Below are positions 45,441 through 54,500 of a stretch of 64,000 bases of DNA, piece by piece. The stretch's first letter is position 1. The number at the start of each line of letters is the position of its first letter. This DNA is from Edolisoma coerulescens (taxonomy: Eukaryota; Chordata; Aves; Passeriformes; Campephagidae): NCBI GenBank assembly GCA_013397115.1, contig VWZW01002322.1:332462-396461 (forward strand), in the 5' to 3' direction. The position numbers were made by a program, and so were the translations under genes. The notes below the pieces were generated by a model. The model searched no databases, had not been told where the DNA came from, and saw only the letters and a list, made by a program, of their open reading frames with translations.

Positions 45441-46998
45441 CCCTCTCTGGTCTTGTTGCAAGTGTGAGCAATGCAGCCACATTGTTTTGCTGCTGGAAAT
45501 AATGACAGTTTTCCCTCTAATCTGAGGCTGGCTGAATTGAAGGAGCGTTCTCCACTCCCCCAGATGCTCACTTCCTTCTCCCTCCCGTATTTTCCACCCT
45601 GGAAATGTGGAGTTGAAGATCCCTCTGTCTGCAGAAAAGAAAACAGTGGTGCCTCTGGCCAGGATCATTCTGGGAGGGTTTTGGGGCAGTTTGAGCAGAG
45701 GAGTCCTGACCATCCTCATCTCCAGCAGCCCCAAAACCCATTTTTAGCCATGGGAATTCACGCACCCCGGTCTGTGGCTGATTCCTCTCCCTCCCACCTG
45801 CGGTTTTCTCGGGTGGCACATCAGCCCCTGATCAGGCTGACTCACCTGAGCTGGCAAGAAGCACCGCATTTGCAACCCAGTGCAATAACAAAGCTCCGTG
45901 CGTGGCACATCGGGAGGTGTTGATGTGCAGGGTGGGCTGAGACAGCTCTGCCTCGCTCCAGTCAATCCCTTCTGCTTTGGAAAGGAGCAGGGACAGGATC
46001 AGTTCAGCCAGAGCTGCTCCACAGCCAAATCCAGCTCCCACGGTATCTGGGAAGGAGCTGGACCTGCATCCCTGCTCTTGACACGGGCTGGAAGGGCTGC
46101 GTGTCCTTTTCCCGGGCACCGTGTCCTTGCTCTGCCTTTGCTCAATGGCCTTTTAATCTCAGCTCTGTCTCCCAGACCTCTCTGCCCTGGCTCTCCTCAG
46201 AGTTCTGTGCTGTTTGTGTGGCCTCGGCCCCGACCGAGGGCTGTTCCCTCTCCCCTCGCAGCCTGAGCCTCGGAGCTGGGGGTGCTCCGTGTTCCTGACA
46301 CAAGTACTGTATTTGGCTGGCCGAGCGCGTGGCAGCGCCGCTCCCTCCTTCCCAAAGAGCTTCCCAGAGGGAGTGCCCCCGTGGGATCACCCTCGGGAGG
46401 TGCCCACACCTGCAGCCTTACCCCTTTTCCCACTCTTCTGTCTGCCAAGGGGCCCTGGGCTGGCCAAGCTCCTGTGGGGAAGGTGCCAGGAGCCACTGGG
46501 CTGCCAGGGCTTCGTCCCCCATCCCATTTGTGCCCCTGCTCCTGCCCCAAGCCAGGCTGCCTCGCCTCCCTGAACCTCCCTGACTACCTCGTGAGGAGGA
46601 GGAGGGTGGCCAAAAGCACCCCAAACTCGGGGGTAGCCCCCCATCAGCCAAAGCCCAGCCTCCCAGAGCAGCCCTGAGCTCGGGCTTGGTGGCACGGGGG
46701 GCACTGCCGTGGCTTGGAGACAGGCTGGGCTTGGCACATCCTGGGTGGGCATCAGCCCTGCTGTGCCCAGCTCCTGCCAAGCTCCCCAAAGCCCCATTTG
46801 TTTGTCCACGTGTCTCTGTATTATGTAATGTGTATAAATCTCCATTACTGGGGTGGGTGGGGGGCAGCAGAAGGTAGATGTAGCTGTGTCCATGCCCTGT
46901 CTATACCTTCACCTTTAAGGGATGGATTTTTGGTTTTAATTGGATGGGTTTGGGGTTGTTTTGTTGGGTTTTTTTTCTTTTGTTTTCTTTTTTTAAGA

Positions 46999-47004
46999 AA
47001 TAAA
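46999..47004 (+). terminator. Poly(A) signal of SH3PXD2B
   Basis: Canonical AATAAA in ttaagaaataaaaagaaac, preceded by a T-rich stretch. A (TG)n run follows 40-55 bases downstream (47,046-47,059), which is the expected GU-rich downstream element. Cleavage is therefore likely near 47,015-47,030. Confidence 0.8.
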
Positions 47005-47045
47005 AAGAAACTGCTTGACTGGTTTCAAGCACCCTGGTGAACCCG

Positions 47046-47059
47046 TGTGTGTGTGTGTG
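47046..47059 (+). repeat. (TG)n run downstream of the SH3PXD2B poly(A) signal
   Basis: gtgtgtgtgtgtg, placed where a GU-rich cleavage-stimulation element is expected. Confidence 0.8.
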
Positions 47060-47490
47060 GCTGGTGGGATTCTGGGGTGCAACTTGGGGTGCTGCTCTCG
47101 TGTCCGGGGCCGGTTTTGGGGTCTGTCTGTCTGTCCATCCTGGCAGGGAGGCTCAGGGGGACCCTGACAGCTCCTTGTGTCTTCCTTGGTGCCCAAACTT
47201 TATGTCCCAACAGTGGAGTGTAGAAGTTTTTACTGTGAGCTCAAACCAGCAGAGTTTGGTGATTTTGGGGAAAAGCAGAGAGAGAAAGAGGCACTGCCTG
47301 TCCTGAGGGGCTTTGGGGGTTCAGGCTGGCCAGGGATCAGCTCTGTGGATAAAGTGGGGCAGCAGAGTGTCTAAAAAGGCATTTTGGCATAAATTGTGAG
47401 GCTCCTTCAGCACCCGGAGGGAGCAAGGAGTTTGTGTCAACACTCAGCTCTGGCAGGGCGGAGCTCTGAAGGAATTTTTCCACTGCACAT

Positions 47491-47708
47491 GAAGGGAAAA
47501 GGAAAAGAGAAAGGGAAACAGGAAAAGGAAATGGGAAAAGAGAAAGGGAAAGGAAAAGGGAAGAGGAAAAGGAAACAGGAAAAGGAAAGAAGAAAGGGAA
47601 AAGGAAAGGGATGGGGAAAGGGAAGAGGAAAAGGGGAAAAGAAACAGGGAAAAGGAAGAGGAAAAGGAAACAGGAAAAGGAAAAGGCAAAAAAGAAAAAT
47701 GAAAATCA
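47491..47708. repeat. GGAA-rich purine tract between convergent genes
   Basis: About 218 bases of almost pure A/G on the + strand, built of irregular ggaaaa, gggaaa and aggaaa units with only a handful of pyrimidines. It lies ~490 bp after the SH3PXD2B poly(A) signal and ~440 bp beyond that of NEURL1B. Confidence 0.95.
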
Positions 47709-48145
47709 GCCCTCCTGCCTTGTCTCCATCACCCTGGCTGCCACAGCCCCAGCAGGGCACAGGAGGGGGCCAGGCTGGAGCTGCCTTGCTTGAGGCTGGA
47801 TAAGAAATTTGGGGCTCTTTGTGTCACCTTTCACCTCTGCAGCCCTGAAATACACCCTTGTCCCCCAAACTTTAAAGGATTTGCAGGGTTAAATGAGCCA
47901 GCAAAGCCTCCCAGGCCTTGGGGGGACTGAGCAGCCACTGGGCAGTGACTCTCAGGAGCAAAGCAGAGCTCAGGAAAGGTTTGTGAAGTGTCTTTTTTGT
48001 GTCTTTTTAAATTTCTTTTCTAAGCAGAGGTGCCTTCCCCTGCCCCTCTGGATCAGTGCTGCCCCACTTTTCCAATCAAGGACGTGCTCAGCCCCCCAGC
48101 TCAAACTCTTTGAAACACTCCAGAGCACTCTGTACAAGCCAAAGG

Positions 48146-48151
48146 TTTATT
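48146..48151 (-). terminator. Poly(A) signal of NEURL1B (distal)
   Basis: Read on the minus strand this is AATAAA within acaAATAAAcc. A GT-containing stretch (gagtgtttcaaag) lies downstream. A second AATAAA (48,534-48,539) sits about 390 bases nearer the coding region, directly beside the gap, and could serve as an alternative site. Confidence 0.6.
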
Positions 48152-48533
48152 TGTTTCATAAACAAGTCAAATTATATTCATGGAAAACAGGTAAATGGAC
48201 AAAAGGAAAACACACAGCACTGAGCACTACAGAGCACTGACATGTAGAGGTGCAGCTCCCTCCCTCGTGCGATGCCCTCCCTCCCCAGGCCCCCCAGAAA
48301 ATTTGCTTGAAAAGCCTAATACAGAGGTCCAAAATCTGATTCAGCTTCAACAAGATAATACAGGTCACAGTATTGAATCATAAAGGGAACGACAGGAGAG
48401 GAACTGCCTCAGAAAGGGGGAGAGGTGAAAGTTCCCCCATCTCTTTTCTTTCTTCCTTTTTTCCTTTTNAAAAATAGCAATACGAATACTAACAATGAAA
48501 TCTGTAAGAGGCTACCTTTTCCTGGAAATCTTT

Positions 48534-48539
48534 TTTATT
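48534..48539 (-). terminator. Possible proximal poly(A) signal of NEURL1B
   Basis: Minus-strand AATAAA immediately upstream of undetermined sequence. It falls within an A/T-rich stretch, so chance occurrence is quite possible. Confidence 0.3.
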
Positions 48540-48540
48540 A

Positions 48541-48638
48541 NNNNNNNNNNNNNNNNNNNNNNNNNNNNNNNNNNNNNNNNNNNNNNNNNNNNNNNNNNNN
48601 NNNNNNNNNNNNNNNNNNNNNNNNNNNNNNNNNNNNNN
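48541..48638. other. Assembly gap (98 N)
   Basis: Undetermined bases within the NEURL1B 3' UTR. A further single N lies at 48,469. Confidence 0.99.
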
Positions 48639-49491
48639 CTCTTGGATAGGCAGGGCCATAGGTCCACTGCTGTCCCATCCCACTCACCATGCTGGCCTCA
48701 CTGGGTGCTGCCCCTTCTGCAAACGGGTTTTGGCTGCTACAGCAAAAATTCAGCCTCTGCAACGTGTCCTGAACAGCTCCTGGGGTGGGCTCGGTGTTTC
48801 TCCTTGCTGGCTTAAAAATACAAAACAGAGCTACACCAAAAAAACCCCGCCCAGGCTGCACCCACCCTGCTGATGGGGGCCCTGAGGTGGCACCAAGCAA
48901 AGGGGCTCTGCCCCGCAAGTGCCACTGTGAGCAGTGACCAGAGGGCACCCCTGAGGCTGGGACAGCAACCCCAGGGATGGCCCAGACCTGCTCCAGGCTG
49001 GGGATTCCGACAGCTTCCCTTGAACTCCTCCCCATGGAAAGGCTGTGCCCAGGCAGGTGCTGACACACCCTGGCACCGCTGTGCCCTTGGTGCTGCGCCC
49101 ACTGCCCACAGCTGGACCTGGATCTGCCAACGTGGGATTGGGAGATCCCTGGGAAGGCAATCCCTGGGGTGGAGGGCAGCAGGACGAGGCTCCGGATGCA
49201 GGGAAGCTGCCTCCTGTGGCAAAGGTGGGAGGGAAAGGTGCAGCGGCTCTGCTGAGGGCGGTGGCATCGGCCAGCTCTCCAAAAAGGGCTCTGCAAAGCT
49301 GCTGTGCCCTCGTGCAGGGCCCTGGCTCAGAGATCTCGCTCTGCAGCAGCCTCTCACTGATGCACTCAATAAAAATGTTCAGCAGCTCTCCAAGGAAAAA
49401 TCCAGAAGGTTTCTGGGTGCCCTGTGAGCACAGCCTGCTGAGGGAGGAGGACGAGCTGCTCCCTGGGTGTGCCCTCCCCGATGGCAGCGTG

Positions 49492-49531
49492 GGACAGGGC
49501 TGGCACAGGGCTGGCACGGGGCTGGCACAGG
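49492..49531. repeat. Short tandem repeat (GGGCTGGCACA)n
   Basis: Three to four copies of an 11-12-bp unit in the NEURL1B 3' UTR. Confidence 0.8.
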
Positions 49532-51301
49532 TCAGGACCCAAACCCAGCTCTCCTGGCACAGCCAAACCACCACCTGGGCAGCAGCACTGCACATCCACA
49601 GCCTTGGAGGAGAGAGGGAACGGCCACACGTCCCTCAGGCTGCCCCTCTGTGCCCAGAAGCCCTGAAATGTGCAGGAGTTATTATTCTATTTTTCCTTTT
49701 TCCAGACTAAAATGTGGTAATTGCACCTTTCTAAGAGCTGCTCTTACGCACTCGGTGGCACACGGTCACCGAGCTGCAGTGACACAGCTCCTCTCATCTT
49801 CCCATTTCCATCCTTTTTCCCCCTCTTTATGAGCCTGGACCAGCTGGAAACCAGCCAGGCTCAGGCTGAAGGACTGGACAGGGGCTGTGCAGAGGGCAGA
49901 GGATGGGGACTGGAGGGCAGCTCCTGCTGGAGCAGCAGGGAGGAGGATGCTGAGCTCCTCACACCAGCCCCGGTGCTGACAATCAGGTGCTGCCCAGCTC
50001 ATCCAGCCCCACACCCTAAACCCATTTCCCTTTTAATTCCCACCATCTAATAACAGCCTCAGAGCACTTTCCTTCCTCCTCAGTAAAGCCAAGTGAGACA
50101 GTCCCTGTTTTTCTCAACAAGGTCTCATCTACAGTTGAGACCCAGCGTGCAGGCAGCTGGGAGCTGTGCTGGGAAACCTGGAAAGGCAGGAGAAAACAGG
50201 TAAGATCAGCACATAGAGTCCCCAGGAAAAAAAGGTGAGCCTGATGGGACTGGGTCAGAAATGCATTTCTCACCAGAGCCTCCAAAAAATCCCCATGGTG
50301 GGGCGGGAGGAAGGCTGAGCCCTGCCACGGCAGCAGCTGCAGGGGAAGGGCAAGGACAGGTGACAGTCAGGACGGGGTGACACAGCAGCTGTGCCACCTG
50401 CCAGGAGGGCAGAGCAGAATGCAGGGGTGTGTGCCCAGAGGTGACAAACCCCTCACTGCAGACAGCAGTGCCCGAGCCAGGACTGCAGTGTGCCCACCCA
50501 AACACCGCTGTCGCCCACAGGCTGCAGGTTATGGCTTTAGAAGGCAGCAGGGCAGGGCCTGAGCTGCTCCTCACAGCTCCCCGCAGCTCCTTCGTTCACT
50601 GCAGGGGCTGCCTGGGCTCTGGGTGGGCTCGTGCTCCTCGCTGCTACCCCAGGGCAGCCCCCTGGGTCCCAGCCTCCATGGCCAGAAGTCCCTGTTCTGC
50701 CACAGAAAGAAAAAGCTGCTTTATCTAAGCCCAGACCAGCTCCCCCATGTCCCCACGAGCCCGTTCGTGGGGACACAACCCAAACAAGTGACAATCTGGC
50801 TGTGCCACTATTTGGCCCGAGCTAGTTCTCCTTACATGACATTTCCAGATCAGTTCTGTCCACTTCGAACCCTCCCGCTGGGCCTCGTCCCAGTTTTGCT
50901 CCACCACAGCCCAAGCCCCTGGCAGCAGCCCAGAGCTGTTGGGTTTTAGGGTCGGGAAGCCCAGTGGCACCTGGCACTGCCCAAGTGGCAACCTCCCCAT
51001 CCCGCCCCGCACCACGGCCAGCCTCCAGCACAGCGGGAGGAGGGAAAAAAGAGCCTTTGCACGGGAAATTTCTCATTTGCAGCTGGCTCGGGTCCCGGCC
51101 ATTCCCCGCATCGGCCTGGCCGGCACGGCCCCACACGATCCTCATCAGCTTTGCTCCCTGAATTGTGCCCTACCAGTCAAATAAGGAAACACAGATAACG
51201 AGCCACTTGATAACGACTGACCAGCACGATAACCCAGAAGCAGGGACGGAAAGGCGTGGGTTGCTAGCGGCGTTCCCCCTTCCTGCAGCCCGGGCCGGGC
51301 G

Positions 51302-51546
51302 CTACGGGCGGTAGATTTTAATCACATCTTTGATGACCCGTCGGCAGATGGGGCAGCAGGCGTTGAGCTGCTTCTTCAGCTTAAGACCACAGGTGTTGCA
51401 GAGGCACATGTGTCCGCAGGTGTAGATCACCGTGTCCACCTCGCTGTCAAAGCACACGGTGCACTCCCCGTTCTTGCTGCTCGATGGCTCCGGAGGGGAG
51501 AAGACAGGAGAGATGGGGGGGCTCAAAGGGGAGCTGGGGGCAGTCA
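51302..51546 (-). CDS. NEURL1B: NEURL1B terminal coding exon (RING finger)
   Basis: 245 coding bases, ending in a TAG at 51,304-51,302. It encodes VTAPSSPLSPPISPVFSPPE and then the RING: CTVC, 13 residues on YTCGHMCLCNTC, and CCPICRR. The spacing (CxxC, CxH, x3 CxxC, CxxC) is that of a complete zinc-binding, IAP/MEX-like C3HC4 RING. The end KDVIKIYRP matches NEURL1B exactly as I recall it. Confidence 0.96.
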
Positions 51547-54500
51547 CTGCAAAAGAGGAGGGGGGAATGAGGTTGTTTGGTCACCGGGATGGGGCAAAGC
51601 TGACCCTGTACAGTACACACATTTAAGTCAGTTTTTAAGGCTCTTCAGACAGGGCAAAGCTGGCTCTGTACAGTACACACATTTAAATCAGTTTTTAAGG
51701 CTCTTCACTGGGATGGGGCAAAGCTGACTCTGTACAGTACACACATTTAAGTCAGTTTTTAAGGCTCTTCAGACAGGGCAAAGCTGGCTCTGTACAGTAC
51801 ACACATTTAAATCAGTTTTTAAGGCTCTTCCTTCCTCAGTCATTGCCTGGTTCTTTGGCCAAACAAATCCCAGTGTATTCCAGCCAGCAGCTGTTACAGC
51901 TCTGGGCAGAGCCTGTTATCCCTTTCCTACAGATGGGGCAAGTGCCACATCCACACATTTTTTGAACACTTGTAGGGTTGGTGAATCCACTACTTCCCTG
52001 GGCAGCTCGTTCGATACCTGACCCTCCTTTCCATACAGAAATTATTCTTTATATTCAAATTAAACCACTCCAGGTGCAACTAGATGCTGTTTCCACCCAT
52101 CCTGTCCCTGTTCCCTGGGAGCAGAGCCCGACCCCCCCGGCTGCCCCCTCCTGTCAGGGAGTTGTGCAGAGCCACAAGGGCCCCCCTGAGCCTCCTTTTC
52201 TCCAGGCTGAGCCCCTTTCCCAGCTCCCTCAGCCGCTCCTCCTGCTAGGACTTAATTCTCCAGACCCTTCCCTGGACACCCTCCAGCCCCTCAATGTCCT
52301 TCTTGTCATGAGTGGCCCCGAACTGGACACACTGGCGGTGTGGCCTCAGCAGTGCCCAGCACAGGGGACAGTCACTGCCCTGCTCCTGCTGGTGCTGGTA
52401 CAACCAGCATGCAGCCCTTCCTCAGGCCATGAAAACCTTTCCAGCACTGTGTTTTCTTCCCATTCCCTCTGTTGGCCTGGCAGGAGAGGTAACATCCCCC
52501 CGGGGCTGAGGGCTGCCTGTCCTTACCCAGCGAGGACTCCGAGGCCGACGAGGACCTGTTGACGCTGAAGGCCATGTCCGAGTCGCTGTCGTACTGGGAG
52601 CCACCGGGGGATCCTGAGGGAGACACCGTCACCGGGCTGGACTGCACCGTGCCTGGGAACACAGGAGAGAGCTGAGCCCGCAGAGGGACACCCCAACCCC
52701 GGCCAAACCCCCTCAGCCTGCTGAGCTGCTCCCACCCCACCTGCACAGGGGCTTCGGGGCAGGTCCAGCTGCTGAGTTAATGCTGCCCCTTATTAACGAC
52801 ACAGGTCAAGATTTTGGATGTGACCCCCAGGGCCTGGACCTCGTTAAGCCTCTGTGTGAAGCCTGTTCAGCTCCAGTGAAGCAAGCACCAGGTTATCCAG
52901 TATTTGCCTTTCCACTGCCCCACGGTCCCACTCTCCCCAGCAGCAGTGGGCTCAAGCTGTGGCTGTCACTGTCAGCTGGGGAAGGGCATCGCTTTGGATG
53001 AAGAAAACCTGCTTCACAAAGTCATTAACATCTGCTTTTCTGATGGAATCCTTAACAGGAGGAAAGGAGAAAGGCTGGAATTTGTTACCAGCAATGGATC
53101 AGAAGTGCCTGCTGATCCCCAAGCTGTGGCAGTGCTTCAGGAGCAATTACTGTCCATGCTTAAATCAGAGCTGTGCTCACAAAAACCAGCATCCTTACCA
53201 AGGCAAAAGTTTAATACCTGTTGGCTGGAATGGGGAGTTTATAAAAAAATCCCTCCTAAAAACAAACTCACCAAAAAACAGCTGCTCCTCACAGCCATCC
53301 CTGCCTCCCTGCCTGCTGCAGGTTTTATCTCCCAAGTCTCATCCTTTCCTGGGGGAATCACAGAGGCTGCACGCATCTCTGTGACAGGTACCATGTCTTG
53401 CTCACTCTTGTTTTTGCAAACACAAGGAGATGCGTCCTCACATCAGTGAGCACCGTGAGTGCAAACCCAGAGCTCTTCTCCTGGCCCAGGAAACTTCCCC
53501 AGCCAGGTGCTCTGTTATCCATTTTTTTTTTTTGGCTGCACTTACCCAGGATTTTGAGCTGGTTGATCACACCGTGGATTGTAAAAAACACCCAGAGGGA
53601 CTGCGAGGTGTCCACGCACATCAGCATCCCCCGGCTGGCCCCGTTGACCCCGTGGTGCACCTCTCCGTTGGGCAGGACCATGAAGCTGAGGATGTCGCCG
53701 CTGTTGAGGACGGGGAAGGCCCGGTACACCACCCAGTACTCCTTGCGGTCCAGGAGGAAGTCTGGATCCGCCGGGAGCTCGTTTGTCCGCAAGGTGCTCG
53801 GATCACAAGAGGTGATGCCGAACGAGAGGGCCCCGTAGTACGGCAGCCCCAGGTGTCCTACTTCCACAAAGAGGCTCTCCCCGATGTGCAAAGGCCGGTC
53901 AGAAAACACCAAAGTCCTATTGCTCTCCTGCCAGTTGGTGCAGGCCACCATCCTGTCCTGGGAGAAGGTGATGTCGGGGCCGCGCGTGGGGTGGAACCGC
54001 AGGTCGGTGTCCAGGAACGCCGGGACTCCCTGGGCGTGCTGCCGCCGGTTGGGGCAGCAGGGGATGATGTGGTTGTCAGTCCCGAGTCCTGGTACCCGGC
54101 TGAGGTTCAGGTTCGCGATTTTGGCCACCACTTGGTTGTTCTCCAGCTCGTTGTTGTTGAAGTTGGCCGAGTCGTGGCTGCTCTGGGGAAGGCAGGTGCT
54201 GAGCCGGGCGGTGCTGAGCCGGGCGGTGCTCATGGTCTCTGCAAACATGCTGTCTGTGAGAGAAACCCGGGCACAGAGGTGTTAGGCAAGAGAAAACCAC
54301 CTGCTTTTATGCTTACAGTTATGATTGCAGCCTACAGACGCTGTTCCTCCGAAAGGAAAAATCAGCCCCGGGTCAACCACTAATGAACAGCTCCCGGTGC
54401 AGAGTCACACGTGGAGCAGGCAGAGGAGTGGCTGCTCCTCGGCACCAGCCAAGGAAAAACCAGTGTTCCAAAGGACTCCTGTGATCTGGGAGTTCCCTGC

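Larger units (their letters stand above)
44124..47025 (+). other. SH3PXD2B: SH3PXD2B 3' UTR
   Basis: No long reading frame follows the stop, and the first good poly(A) signal on this strand is the AATAAA at 46,999. A long 3' UTR of about 2.9 kb is expected for this gene. It contains one antisense CR1 fragment (45,337) and an undetermined base at 44,286. The last ~230 bases, T-rich and G-rich, look like a typical conserved UTR end. The exact cleavage position is inferred. Confidence 0.75.
47026..48124. other. Intergenic region between two convergent 3' ends
   Basis: About 1.1 kb separates the predicted cleavage sites of SH3PXD2B and NEURL1B. It contains a (TG)n run, a ~220-bp purine tract, and otherwise unremarkable sequence. 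No gene recognised. Confidence 0.7.
48125..51301 (-). other. NEURL1B: NEURL1B 3' UTR
   Basis: The region follows the stop codon and has no conserved reading frame. On the minus strand the AATAAA in AAACAAATAAACCTTTG (48,151-48,146) is the best distal poly(A) signal, giving about 3.2 kb of UTR. It contains a 98-base assembly gap and an 11-12-bp tandem repeat (49,492-49,531). The UTR limit is inferred from signals alone. Confidence 0.65.
51547..52526 (-). other. NEURL1B: NEURL1B last intron
   Basis: 980-bp phase-1 intron made almost wholly of repeats: a dimeric 124-bp tandem repeat (51,587-51,834) and a CR1 fragment (51,850-52,440). Confidence 0.85.

Noticed and set aside
47396..47803. Lys/Gly-rich open frame over the purine tract
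   Set aside because: The Lys-Gly-Lys repetition is a translation of GGAAAA units. There is no initiation context or homology.
53430..54383. 317-codon plus-strand open frame opposite the NHR2 exon
   Set aside because: An antisense shadow of the NEURL1B exon. The minus strand encodes conserved NHR2 residues with matching splice sites.
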